This document shows, piece after piece, positions 50,626 to 58,826 of a DNA stretch of 64,000 nucleotides. Under the pieces are notes generated by a model that was not told the origin of the DNA, made no database searches, and saw nothing but the letters and a program-made list of their open reading frames with translations. The first letter of the stretch is position 1. Each line of letters starts with the position of its first letter. Position numbers and translations under genes: made by a program. Origin of the DNA: Schlegelella_A sp036272325 (GTDB taxonomy: Bacteria > Pseudomonadota > Gammaproteobacteria > Burkholderiales > Burkholderiaceae_C); the NCBI GenBank assembly GCA_036272325.1, contig DATAYY010000166.1:7764-71763 (forward strand), read 5' to 3'.

Positions 50626-53061
50626 ATGGGTCCAGCCGCTCGCCGACATTCAAGACTCACCATCGCCCGCCACCGCCCGCGCAACCGCGCACCCTGGCTC
50701 GCGGTGCCGTTCGCGGCGTGCGCGCTCGCGGCGACGGCGCAGCAGGCGTCGCCGCCTGCCGGCCCCGCCTCGGCGCCGGCGGGAGCTGCGTCGGCACCCC
50801 CTGCGGATGGCGCGTCGGCGCCGCCGATCTCGTTGCGGCTCGGCGAGACGCTGCAGACGCCGCCGCGTGGCGATGCCGGCCGCCAGCTGCCGATCATCCT
50901 GCGCGGGCGTGAGGTGCGCGGGCGACCCGATCTCGACGCCAGCGCCGAGGGCGACGTCGAGTTTCGACGCGGCGATGTCGTGATCCACGCCGACAAGCTC
51001 ACCTACGAGCAAGGCGAGGATCTGGCGCGCGCCACCGGCAATGTCGTCATCAGCCGCGATGGCAACGTCTTCAGCGGCCCGGAGCTGCAACTCAGGGTCG
51101 AGCGCTTCGAAGGGTTCTTCCGCATGCCGACCTACCGCTTCGCCCGCACCGGCGCAGGCGGCAAGGCGAGCCTGATCGAGTTCATCGACGAGAACCGAGC
51201 GGTCGCCACCGACGCGACGTACTCGAGCTGCAGCGTGTACGACGACAGCGGCGAGCCGGTCTGGATCCTGAAGGCGCGCGAGCTGCGCATCGACAGCGAG
51301 GCCAACGAGGGCGTCGCCAAGGACGCTGTGCTGCGCTTCTACGGTGTGCCGATCCTTGCGTCGCCGACGCTCAGCTTTCCGCTCAGCGAGGAGAGGAAGT
51401 CGGGCTTCCTGCCGCCGAGCTTCGGCATCGACAGCAGCAGCGGCTTCCAGGCGGCGATCCCGTACTACTGGAACATCGCCCCGAACCGCGATGCCACCTT
51501 CACGATGCAGGAGAGTCTGCGCCGCGGCCCCTCGCTCGACACCGAGTTCCGCTACCTCGAGCCCTCGTACTTCGGCTCGGTCGATTTCAAGACCCTGCCG
51601 CGCGACAAGCTTGCCGAGCGTTCCCGCTACTCGCTGCGCGGCGATCACGAAGGCGCCCTGCCGTATGGCGCGTTTGCGCAGCTGCACCTGATGCGCGTCT
51701 CCGACGACGACTACTGGAAGGATTTTCCCGGCGAGCTGAAGACGCTGACGCCGCGGCTGCTGCAGACCGATCTCCTCGCGACGCGGCCGTTCGGCGACTG
51801 GACCACCTACGCGCGGGCGTTGCAATGGCAGGTGCTGCAGACGGTCGACCCGACGACGCGGATCGACTCGCCCTACGAGCGCGCGCCGCAGATCGGCGCT
51901 CGCTACGCCGGCCCGTCGCGCGGCGGCTTCGAGGTCGCGCTCGAGACCGAGCTCAATCGCTTCGCCAATCCCGACGACCACTTCGTCGGCAACCGCCAGA
52001 CGGGCGTGCGCCTGCATGCCCTCGGCAGCATCGCGCGGCCGTTCGCTTCGCCGGGCTGGTACGTGACGCCCAAGGTGTCGTTCAATGCCGCCAGCTACTC
52101 GGTCGACCTGCCGTTGGCCGACGGCAGCCGCAGCGCCGCCCGCGTCATCCCGACCGTCAGCGTCGACAGCGCGTGGACCCTCGAGCGCGACGCCACGTTC
52201 TTCGGCCGCGCCGTCCGCCAGACGCTCGAGCCGCGGCTCTTCTACGTCAACACGCCGTTCCACAGCCAGGACGCCCTGCCGAACTTCGATGCCGCGGCCA
52301 AGGACTTCAACTTCGATTCGATCTTCACCGAAAACGAGTTTTCGGGTGTCGACCGCGTCTCCGATTCCAACCAGCTGACCGCGGGCGTCGTCTCGCGCGT
52401 GCTCGACCCCGACAGCGGCGTCGAGGCGCTGCGGGTCGGCGTCGCGCAGCGCTATCGCTTCCGTGACGAATTCGTCACGCCGGAGGGCGTGCCGCAGACG
52501 CAGCGCTTTTCCGACCTCCTCGTCTTCGGCTCGACGAGCCTCGTGCCGCGCTGGATGTTCGACACCTCGGCGCAGTTCAATCCCGACAACCATCGCATCG
52601 AGCGCTCGCTCGCCTCGGTCCGCTATACGCCGGGCCCGTACCGTACTGTCAACGTCGCGTACCGATTGACGCGGGGCCTGTCAGAGCAGGCCGAGCTGGG
52701 CTTCCAGTGGCCGCTGTACGGCCCGGCGCGCGGCGAGCGCAGCGCATTGCCGGCGCGCAGCGGCTGCGGCGGCACGCTGTATGGCGTCGGCCACCTCAAC
52801 TACAGCATGCACGACAGCCGACTTACGGATTCGATCATGGGCCTCGAGTACGACGCCGGCTGCTGGATCGGCCGGATCGTCGTCGAGCGGCTCTCGACCG
52901 GCCGCAGCGAACAGACGACGCGGCTGTTGCTGCAATTGGAACTCATCGGGCTTTCGAAGATCGGAACGAGCCCGCTGCGCGCCCTGAAGGACAATGTCCC
53001 CGGCTACACGCTGCTGCGCGACGAGCGCACGACGACCACACCATTCACCCCGTATGACTGA
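50626..53061 (+). CDS. lptD: LPS-assembly protein LptD
   Basis: The outer-membrane beta-barrel that inserts LPS into the outer leaflet together with LptE, about 811 aa. After a signal peptide (hydrophobic WLAVPFAACALAATA, about residues 27-41) and an Ala/Pro/Ser-rich linker comes the OstA beta-jellyroll (GDVEFRRGDVVIHADKLTYE). The 26-strand barrel fills the rest (ESLRRGPSLDTEFRYLEPSY onward). Cysteines occur at YSSCSVYDD, SGCGGTLYG and DAGCWIGRI, fewer obvious pairs than in E. coli. The ATG at 50626 gives a plausible signal; longer upstream frames add only low-complexity residues. It overlaps surA by 8 bases. LptE is encoded at 61946-62431. Confidence 0.94.
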   Translation: MGPAARRHSRLTIARHRPRNRAPWLAVPFAACALAATAQQASPPAGPASAPAGAASAPPADGASAPPISLRLGETLQTPPRGDAGRQLPIILRGREVRGRPDLDASAEGDVEFRRGDVVIHADKLTYEQGEDLARATGNVVISRDGNVFSGPELQLRVERFEGFFRMPTYRFARTGAGGKASLIEFIDENRAVATDATYSSCSVYDDSGEPVWILKARELRIDSEANEGVAKDAVLRFYGVPILASPTLSFPLSEERKSGFLPPSFGIDSSSGFQAAIPYYWNIAPNRDATFTMQESLRRGPSLDTEFRYLEPSYFGSVDFKTLPRDKLAERSRYSLRGDHEGALPYGAFAQLHLMRVSDDDYWKDFPGELKTLTPRLLQTDLLATRPFGDWTTYARALQWQVLQTVDPTTRIDSPYERAPQIGARYAGPSRGGFEVALETELNRFANPDDHFVGNRQTGVRLHALGSIARPFASPGWYVTPKVSFNAASYSVDLPLADGSRSAARVIPTVSVDSAWTLERDATFFGRAVRQTLEPRLFYVNTPFHSQDALPNFDAAAKDFNFDSIFTENEFSGVDRVSDSNQLTAGVVSRVLDPDSGVEALRVGVAQRYRFRDEFVTPEGVPQTQRFSDLLVFGSTSLVPRWMFDTSAQFNPDNHRIERSLASVRYTPGPYRTVNVAYRLTRGLSEQAELGFQWPLYGPARGERSALPARSGCGGTLYGVGHLNYSMHDSRLTDSIMGLEYDAGCWIGRIVVERLSTGRSEQTTRLLLQLELIGLSKIGTSPLRALKDNVPGYTLLRDERTTTTPFTPYD

Positions 53062-54355
53062 CTTGGATTTCCTTTGCCGCCGTGCGGTCGTCGCGGCAGC
53101 GATCGGCCTGGCCGCGATCACCGCGGCCGCGCAGCGCGGCGACTACATCGTCGCCGTCGTCAACCAGGAGCTCGTCACCGCGAGCGAGCTGCAGCAGCGG
53201 CTGGCGCGTATCCGCGAGGAGGCGACGCGCAACCACACGCAGCTGCCGCCGGCACCCGCGTTGCGCAAGCAAGTGCTCGACTCGCTCATCGACGAGCGCG
53301 TGCTGGTCACCAACGCGCGCGAGAGCGGAGCACGGGTCGAGGATCCCGAGCTCGACCGGGCCGTCGCCAACGTCGCCCAGCAGAACCAGATGACGACCGC
53401 GCAGCTGCGCGAGCGGCTGCGCCAGGAGGGGATCGGCTACGCCAAGTTTCGCGACAACCTGCGCGACCAGATCCTGGTCGAGCGCGTCCGCGAGCGCGAG
53501 GTCGTGAGCCGCATCAAGATCAGCGACGCCGAGATCGACGACCTGATCGAAAAGCGCCGCATCGCCGCCAATGCCGGCAGCGAGATCCAGCTCGCGCAGA
53601 TTCTCGTCACCGTGCCCGAGGGCGCGCCCGATGGCGTCGTCGCCGAGCGGCGCGCACGTGCCGAAGCGGCGCTGAAGCGCGTCCAGGGCGGCGAGGACTT
53701 CGGCGTCGTCGCGCGCGAAGTGTCCGAGGACAGCAACCGCGCCCAAGGCGGTGATCTCGGCATGAGACCGATCGATCGCCTTCCCGATCTCTTCGCTCAG
53801 GCGGCGCAGCGAATGAAGCCTGGCGACGTCATGCCGGAGCTGCTGCGCAGCGGCGCGGGCTTTCACGTCCTGAAGCTCGTCGATCGCAAGGGGACGGCTG
53901 CGTTCACGATCGACCAGTCGCGTGTCCGCCACATCCTGCTCAGGCCATCGCCCGAGCTCACACCGGAGGCGGCGGCGCGCCGGCTGCTGCAGTTCAAGCG
54001 CGACATCGTCGCCGGCACGAAGACGTTCGAGCAGCTCGCACGCGAGAACTCCGAGGACGGTAGCGCGGCGCAAGGCGGCGACCTCGGCTGGGCGACACCG
54101 GGGTCATTCGTCCCCGAGTTCGAGGAGGCGATCGCTGCGCTGCCGGTCGGCGGCATCTCCGATCCGGTGACGACGCGGTTCGGCCTGCACCTGGTCCAGG
54201 TCGTCGATCGCCGCAAGGTCACGATCGACAGCCGTCAACTGCGCGAGCAGGCGAGGAACATCCTGCGCGAGCAGAAGTTCGAGGCAGCGTTCAACGAATG
54301 GCTGCGTGACTTGCGCGGGCGCTCGTACATCGAGTACCGCGACCCGCCGCAATAG
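53054..54355 (+). CDS. surA: Periplasmic chaperone / peptidyl-prolyl isomerase SurA
   Basis: Escorts unfolded outer-membrane proteins, including LptD, to the BAM complex. It has 433 aa. The signal is about residues 1-25 (AVVAAAIGLAAITAAA). The SurA N-terminal domain follows (YIVAVVNQELVTASELQQRL, then LRKQVLDSLIDERVLVTNA), then two parvulin domains at about 175-275 (IQLAQILVTVPEG, EDSNRAQGGDLGM) and 285-390 (VRHILLRPSPELT, NSEDGSAAQGGDLGW), and a C-terminal helix. ATG at 53054 gives MTDLDFLCRRAVV, which leads directly to the signal. Overlap with lptD suggests co-production of chaperone and client. Confidence 0.96.
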   Translation: MTDLDFLCRRAVVAAAIGLAAITAAAQRGDYIVAVVNQELVTASELQQRLARIREEATRNHTQLPPAPALRKQVLDSLIDERVLVTNARESGARVEDPELDRAVANVAQQNQMTTAQLRERLRQEGIGYAKFRDNLRDQILVERVREREVVSRIKISDAEIDDLIEKRRIAANAGSEIQLAQILVTVPEGAPDGVVAERRARAEAALKRVQGGEDFGVVAREVSEDSNRAQGGDLGMRPIDRLPDLFAQAAQRMKPGDVMPELLRSGAGFHVLKLVDRKGTAAFTIDQSRVRHILLRPSPELTPEAAARRLLQFKRDIVAGTKTFEQLARENSEDGSAAQGGDLGWATPGSFVPEFEEAIAALPVGGISDPVTTRFGLHLVQVVDRRKVTIDSRQLREQARNILREQKFEAAFNEWLRDLRGRSYIEYRDPPQ

Positions 54356-54369
54356 CGGCGACAGCAGCC

Positions 54370-55191
54370 GTGGTGTACGCGAGGAAGCGCTTCGGCCAGC
54401 ACTTCCTCGTCGACGGGTCGGTGATCGACCGGATCGTCGCGGCGATCGATCCGCGACCGGGACAGGCATTGGTCGAGATCGGACCGGGCCGCGGCGCGCT
54501 CACGGCGCCGCTGCTCGCAAGGGCCGGCACGCTGACCGCGGTCGAGCTCGACCGCGACCTCGCTGCCAGGCTGCGCAGGACGCCAGGGCTTGCGGTCATC
54601 GAGGCGGACGTCCTCGAGGTCGACTTTGCCGCGCTCCCCGATGCCCTCGCCGGCCGCAAGCTCAGGGTCGTCGGCAATCTGCCCTACAACATCTCGACGC
54701 CGATCCTGTTTCACCTGCTCGACGCGGCCGAGCACGTCGAGGACCAGCACTTCATGCTGCAGAAGGAAGTCGTCGACCGCATGGCCGCCGCTCCCGCCAG
54801 CAAGGACTACGGCCGGCTGACGGTGATGCTGCAGTGGCGCTACGCGATCGAGCCCCTGTTCGACGTCCCGCCCGAGGCGTTCGAGCCGCCGCCGCGGGTC
54901 GACTCGACGGTGCTGCGGATGGCGCCGCTGCCGGCACCCGCGGCGATCGATCCGGCGCTCTTGCGCGAGCTCGTCACGGTTGCCTTCTCGCAGCGCCGAA
55001 AGCTGCTGCGCCACACGCTCGGCCGCTGGCTGGAGCAGCACGCAGGCGCGCCGTCATTCGACACCCAGCGCCGCGCCGAGGAGGTTGCGGTTGGCGAGTA
55101 CGTCGCCCTCGCCGCTGCGCTCATGAAGACGACCCCGACGGGGTCGGCCCCTCCCTCCCGGAGGGAGGGGTTGGCGAAGCAGCAATCCTGA
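54370..55191 (+). CDS. rsmA: 16S rRNA dimethyladenosine transferase RsmA (KsgA), with repeat-derived tail
   Basis: Dimethylates two adjacent adenosines near the 3' end of 16S rRNA during 30S maturation. It has 273 aa. RKRFGQHFLVD (5-15), the SAM site VEIGPGRGALT (35-45), the acidic VELDRD, and the catalytic NLPYNIS (103-109) are all present. A conserved end is expected near GEYVALAAALMK; the last 20 or so residues (TTPTGSAPPSRREGLAKQQS) are encoded by a palindromic repeat that also occurs in leuS, so the native stop has been replaced. GTG at 54370 or 54373 is the start. The pdxA gene that commonly lies between surA and rsmA is absent. Confidence 0.94.
   Translation: MVYARKRFGQHFLVDGSVIDRIVAAIDPRPGQALVEIGPGRGALTAPLLARAGTLTAVELDRDLAARLRRTPGLAVIEADVLEVDFAALPDALAGRKLRVVGNLPYNISTPILFHLLDAAEHVEDQHFMLQKEVVDRMAAAPASKDYGRLTVMLQWRYAIEPLFDVPPEAFEPPPRVDSTVLRMAPLPAPAAIDPALLRELVTVAFSQRRKLLRHTLGRWLEQHAGAPSFDTQRRAEEVAVGEYVALAAALMKTTPTGSAPPSRREGLAKQQS
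55131..55183 (+). repeat. GC-rich palindromic repeat, copy A (3' end of rsmA)
   Basis: This 53-base stretch matches the reverse complement of 63239-63291 at 45 of 53 positions by my hand alignment (36 of the first 40). It has a small stem CCCC/GGGG (55133-55143) and a perfect 11-bp inverted repeat, CCCCTCCCTCC and GGAGGGAGGGG, around one central base (55149-55171 region). It supplies the last codons of rsmA. In another frame it reads DPDGVGPSLPEGG, close to the leuS-encoded DPDGADPSLPEGG. Confidence 0.8.
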
Positions 55192-55201
55192 CCCGCAGCG
55201 C

Positions 55202-55233
55202 GTGGCTGAACGCGCTACGCGGCGGTCAGCCAC
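55202..55233. repeat. Nested inverted repeat after rsmA
   Basis: GTGGCTGA (55202-55209) pairs with TCAGCCAC (55226-55233), and CGCG (55211-55214) with CGCG (55218-55221) around CTA. It starts 11 bases after the rsmA stop and 19 bases after repeat copy A, so it may be a second module of the same element or an mRNA-end hairpin. No T-run follows. Confidence 0.55.
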
Positions 55234-55362
55234 CGCGCCGTGTCGAAGGCGCTGCTCATCATCGGCATGTTCGCGCCGAAGCTGTTGTTCGCCGCCGTCT
55301 TGGCGGCCTTGACCGGCTTGTCGCTGCCGCTGCTGCTCTGTGCTCCGGGGGCCACTTCCGTC

Positions 55363-55397
55363 GCCCGCTCCCATGACCCTGTTTCTTGGGAGCGGGC
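55363..55397. terminator. 11-bp inverted repeat between rsmA and the barstar gene
   Basis: GCCCGCTCCCA (55363-55373) and TGGGAGCGGGC (55387-55397) form a perfect 11-bp stem with a 13-base loop. On the minus strand it overlaps the barstar stop codon at 55397-55399. There is no T-run on either side, so it could be a hairpin-only terminator for both converging genes, or the edge of an inserted element. The remaining sequence between 55234 and 55362 shows no convincing gene: short frames on both strands lack recognisable features. Confidence 0.5.
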
Positions 55398-55840
55398 TAC
55401 TGAAAAGAATAGAAGCACCGGAACGGGACTTTTCGCTCGGCCCAGAAGTCGGCAGCGTCGCGAAAGACGTCGAGCAGTTGCTCGCGCGCTTCGCGGTCGA
55501 AGCGCGGGTTGTCCGGAAGCTGCTCGAGGACGACGACGAAGCCGGTTTGCGGGCCGGCCTTGTGGACGAGGTCCGTCATGCAGTCGAACAATGCGTCGAG
55601 GTTCTTGCCGAAATGCGCCGGGAAGGTGAAAGACTCGGCGATGCCGTCGAGCACGTCCTGTTTGGATTGCGCTGCAGTCAGATTCGCGTATAGGAAATGC
55701 TGGTCGGCGTGGCGCGCCGCCTGCATCAGGTCGTCGACACGGTAGGCCCGTATCGACTGGACGATGTTCGGACGGACTGTCTGCAAGAGCATGTCGCGTT
55801 CCTCCTGTTCAAGAAAAATGGCTGCAACGGCTGCGCTCAT
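55397..55840 (-). CDS. Barstar-family ribonuclease inhibitor
   Basis: A 147-aa cytosolic protein. Its C-terminal 90 residues have the barstar fold: DQHFLYANLTAAQSKQDVLD, then SFTFPAHFGKNLDALFDCMTD, where Phe/Asn/Asp line the RNase-blocking helix, and a last strand with VPFRCFYSF. The first 50 residues are an extension that normal 90-aa barstars lack. It follows the barnase-like gene on the same strand with an ATGA overlap. The order, nuclease first and inhibitor second with coupled translation, is a self-protection layout. Barstar-only genes are common, but here the cognate-looking nuclease is adjacent. Confidence 0.9.
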   Translation of the reverse strand: MSAAVAAIFLEQEERDMLLQTVRPNIVQSIRAYRVDDLMQAARHADQHFLYANLTAAQSKQDVLDGIAESFTFPAHFGKNLDALFDCMTDLVHKAGPQTGFVVVLEQLPDNPRFDREAREQLLDVFRDAADFWAERKVPFRCFYSFQ

Positions 55841-56244
55841 GGCGTAATGCGGCGAAAACTCGCGTAGTGGTCAGCGGTGTAGTAACACGCCAGGGGTTCC
55901 CGCGGCTCCGGCCCGCCGCAGACGATGCGCCTGCCGCCGCGGTCGTGCGCGCCCGGCGTGGGCACGGTGTACTCGCGGTAGAAGCCGCGCCACTGGGCCG
56001 GGAGCAAGCGCTCGCGGTTGGCGAAGACGATGCCATCCTTCGGAAAGGCGAACGGCCCACCTTGGTGGATCGCACGCTCGATCACCTGCGCTTCTGGCGG
56101 AAGCGAGGCGACGGAAACGGTGACGACGGTCGGCTCGGGCTCGCGCGCGAGGACCGCCCCGATCGACAGCAACCCCGCGACACCGACACCCGCTCCCCAC
56201 CGGAGCAGTGGCCGCCACGGTTGCAGCCGACCCGACAAAACCAC
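55837..56244 (-). CDS. Secreted barnase-like ribonuclease (microbial RNase N1/Sa family)
   Basis: A 135-aa guanyl-specific RNase. A hydrophobic segment at about 15-33 (LLRWGAGVGVAGLLSIGAVL) acts as signal or anchor, and the catalytic domain is residues 50-135. Family hallmarks are GGPFAFPKDGIVFANRERLLP, then general base Glu91 in REYTVPTPG, Arg106 in RRIV, and general acid His126 in TADHYASF, so the enzyme should be active. The start is GTG at 56244, with CAGGGA upstream. The overlap with barstar couples synthesis of the two. It could serve in nutrient scavenging or in antagonism. Confidence 0.9.
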   Translation of the reverse strand: MVLSGRLQPWRPLLRWGAGVGVAGLLSIGAVLAREPEPTVVTVSVASLPPEAQVIERAIHQGGPFAFPKDGIVFANRERLLPAQWRGFYREYTVPTPGAHDRGGRRIVCGGPEPREPLACYYTADHYASFRRITP

Positions 56245-56271
56245 GGAAATCCCTGAACGAACAATCGCGGG

Positions 56272-56300
56272 ATGTTACCGAATCGGTGCGGAAACCTCAA
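56272..56300 (-). promoter_or_regulatory. Putative promoter of the RNase-barstar operon
   Basis: On the minus strand, TTGAGG (56300-56295, -35) and TAACAT (56277-56272, -10) are separated by 17 bases, each matching 4 of 6 consensus positions. It lies 27 bases upstream of the GTG, in a noticeably less GC-rich stretch (56245-56400). Confidence 0.35.
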
Positions 56301-56400
56301 CCCTTTGCCACATATTTGGGCACTTGTCGAAGGGATTAAGTCAGCGCACACACCCTTCTGGCGCTTGGCTAGCTCACGATCCGCCGCCTGTCGATTCGAT

Positions 56401-58695
56401 TCATCGGGCGGCGTTCGCGTCAGCGACCGTGAGCGCGGTCATGTTGATGATGCGGCGTACCGTCGCCGATGGCGTCAGGATGTGGACCGGCTGGGCGGCG
56501 CCGAGAAGGACGGGCCCGATCGCGATGCCGCCGCCGGCGGCGGTCTTCAGCAGGTTGTAGGCGATGTTGGCCGCATCGATGTTGGGCAGGACGAGCAGGT
56601 TGGCCTCGCCGGTCAGCGGGCTCGCAGGCATCAGCTCGTGGCGGTAGGCGCCGTCGAGCGCCGTGTCGCCGTGCATCTCGCCGTCGACCTCGAGCCAGGC
56701 GGCGCGGGACTGCAGGAGCGCGAGCGTCTCGCGCATCTTGATCGCCGAAGGCTGGTTGCTCGAGCCGTAGTTGCTGTGCGAAAGGAGCGCCGCCTTTGGC
56801 CGCAGCCCGAACCGCATCATCTCCTCCGCGGCCATGACCGTGATCTCGGCGAGCTGCTCGGCCGTCGGGTCGTAGTTGACGTGGGTGTCGACGAGCATCA
56901 CCTGGCGATTCGGCAGGAGCAGCGCGTTCATGCAGGCGTAGGTCTTCGCGCCTGGCCGCAAGCCGATCACCTGGTCGATGTAGTGCAGATGCAGCCCCGT
57001 CGACCCCCAGGTCCCGCAGAGCATCCCATCCACCTCGCCCGTTTTCAGCAGCATCGCGCCGATCAGCGTCAGCCGCCGCCGCATCTCGATCTTGGCAAGC
57101 TGTGCCGTCACGCCCTTGCGGGACGTCAACTCGTGGTAGGTCTGCCAATAGCCGCGGTAGCGGTGGTCGTTTTCAGTGTTGACGAGGTCGTAGTCGCGAC
57201 CGGCCTCGAGACGGAGCCCGAACTTGGCGATCCGCTGGGCGATGACCTCGGGGCGCCCGATCAGGGTCGGCCGCGCCAGGCTCTCGTCGACAACCACCTG
57301 CACCGCACGCAGGACGCGTTCCTCCTCGCCCTCGGCGAAGGCGACGCGCTTGTTCACCGCCGCCTTGGCGAGATTGAAGATCGGCCGCATCGCCGTTCCT
57401 GATGCGTAGACGAATGTCTGCAGCTTGGCGCGGTACGCCTCCATGTCGGCGATCGGCCGCGCCGCGACCCCCGACTCCGCGGCCGCGCGCGCCACGGCGG
57501 GAGCGATCCGCATCATCAGACGCGGATCGAACGGCTTTGGAATCAGGTACTCGGGACCGAAGCTGAGCTTGGCGCCGGCATAGGCCGCGGTCACGACCTC
57601 GTTCTGCTCTGCCTGCGCCAGCTCGGCGATCGCGTGCACGGCGGCGATTTCCATCTCGATCGTGATCGTCGTCGCGCCCGAGTCGAGCGCGCCGCGGAAG
57701 ATGTACGGAAAGCAGAGGACGTTGTTGATCTGGTTCGGATAATCGGTCCGGCCGGTGGCAACGATCGCGTCGTTGCGTGCCGCATGCACTTCCTCCGGCA
57801 GGATCTCGGGCATCGGGTTGGCGAGCGCGAAGATGACCGGTCGCGACGCCATCGCCCGCACCATCTCCGCCTTCAGGACGCCGGCCGCCGACAGGCCGAG
57901 AAAGATGTCGGCGCCAGCGATCACCTCGGCCAGCGTGCGCAGCTTCGTTGCCTGGGCGTAAACGACCTTGTCCTCGTCCATCAGCTCGGTGCGGCCGCGG
58001 TAGACGACGCCGGCGAGGTCGGTCACCCAGATGTTCTCGCGCCGGATGCCGAGCTGCACCAGCAAGCCGAGGCAGGCGAGCGCGGCGGCGCCCGCGCCCG
58101 AGGTGACTAGCTTGACGTCCTCGATCTTCTTGCCGCTCACCTTGAGCGCGTTCAACACGCCGGCGCCGACGACGATCGCGGTGCCGTGCTGGTCGTCGTG
58201 GAAGACCGGGATTTTCATCCGCGAGCGCAGCGCCCGCTCGACATAGAAGCAGTCGGGCGCCTTGATGTCCTCGAGGTTGATGCCGCCGAAGGTCGGCTCG
58301 AGGGCGGCGATGAGATCGATCAGCTTGTCGAGGTTCTTCTCGTTGACCTCGATGTCGAAGACATCGATGCCGGCGAATTTCTTGAACAGGACGCCCTTTC
58401 CCTCCATCACCGGCTTGGCCGCCAGCGGGCCGATGTCGCCGAGGCCGAGCACCGCGGTGCCGTTGGTGATCACCGCGACCAGATTGCCGCGCGACGTGTA
58501 GCGAAACGCGTTCGCCGGATCGGCGACGATCTCCTCGCACGCCGCAGCGACGCCGGGCGAGTAGGCAAGCGCGAGGTCGTGCTGGTTGACGAGCTGCTTG
58601 GTCGCTGCGATCGCGACCTTGCCCGGGGACGGGAACTCGTGATAGTCGAGTGCGGCGCGGCGCAACTCGGCAGACTTCGGATCGGAGTTCGACAT
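56401..58695 (-). CDS. maeB: NADP-dependent malic enzyme with phosphotransacetylase-like domain
   Basis: Oxidatively decarboxylates malate to pyruvate, making NADPH. The 764-aa protein is the MaeB type. The malic-enzyme half (about 1-430) has TNGTAVLGLGDIG, HDDQHGTAIVV, the nucleotide loop VTSGAGAAALACLGLL and ALANPMPEI. The C-terminal half (about 435-760) is a phosphotransacetylase-like domain that is catalytically silent but binds acetyl-CoA in E. coli, giving allosteric control. The ATG at 58695 is preceded by a TATGAT -10-like hexamer on the minus strand. It is divergent from thiL. Together with aceB it could close a glyoxylate-to-pyruvate route. Confidence 0.96.
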   Translation of the reverse strand: MSNSDPKSAELRRAALDYHEFPSPGKVAIAATKQLVNQHDLALAYSPGVAAACEEIVADPANAFRYTSRGNLVAVITNGTAVLGLGDIGPLAAKPVMEGKGVLFKKFAGIDVFDIEVNEKNLDKLIDLIAALEPTFGGINLEDIKAPDCFYVERALRSRMKIPVFHDDQHGTAIVVGAGVLNALKVSGKKIEDVKLVTSGAGAAALACLGLLVQLGIRRENIWVTDLAGVVYRGRTELMDEDKVVYAQATKLRTLAEVIAGADIFLGLSAAGVLKAEMVRAMASRPVIFALANPMPEILPEEVHAARNDAIVATGRTDYPNQINNVLCFPYIFRGALDSGATTITIEMEIAAVHAIAELAQAEQNEVVTAAYAGAKLSFGPEYLIPKPFDPRLMMRIAPAVARAAAESGVAARPIADMEAYRAKLQTFVYASGTAMRPIFNLAKAAVNKRVAFAEGEEERVLRAVQVVVDESLARPTLIGRPEVIAQRIAKFGLRLEAGRDYDLVNTENDHRYRGYWQTYHELTSRKGVTAQLAKIEMRRRLTLIGAMLLKTGEVDGMLCGTWGSTGLHLHYIDQVIGLRPGAKTYACMNALLLPNRQVMLVDTHVNYDPTAEQLAEITVMAAEEMMRFGLRPKAALLSHSNYGSSNQPSAIKMRETLALLQSRAAWLEVDGEMHGDTALDGAYRHELMPASPLTGEANLLVLPNIDAANIAYNLLKTAAGGGIAIGPVLLGAAQPVHILTPSATVRRIINMTALTVADANAAR

Positions 58696-58737
58696 GGTCT
58701 GGATGGTGCGGTTCGGCGCGGCGGTGGGCCGAGGGTG

Positions 58738-58743
58738 ATCATA
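58738..58743 (-). promoter_or_regulatory. Possible -10 element of maeB
   Basis: TATGAT on the minus strand matches TATAAT at 5 of 6 positions and lies 43 bases before the maeB ATG. No acceptable -35 hexamer was found at the right distance, so this is weak. Confidence 0.3.
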
Positions 58744-58826
58744 GAGTTGACCGCTGCCGGCGAACCGGGATGTTCCCGCCTTTGTCGCATCGCCCGGCCG
58801 AGGTCCGCACCGATAATCGCTCGACC

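Noticed and set aside
55215..55418. A 67-codon minus-strand frame ending in the rsmA-barstar gap
   Set aside because: It has no ribosome site, no recognisable motif, and crosses the 11-bp hairpin and the end of barstar. It is more likely non-coding.
55240..55629. A plus-strand frame beginning with a hydrophobic stretch that looks like a signal peptide
   Set aside because: It runs through the hairpin and antisense to barstar, and soon becomes Arg-rich low-complexity sequence. Barstar on the minus strand is clearly the real gene.
58812..58818. GATAAT just before thiL as a -10 element
   Set aside because: It lies about 10 bases before the ATG with no -35 at the right distance. A TTGACC at 58747 is too far away to pair with it.
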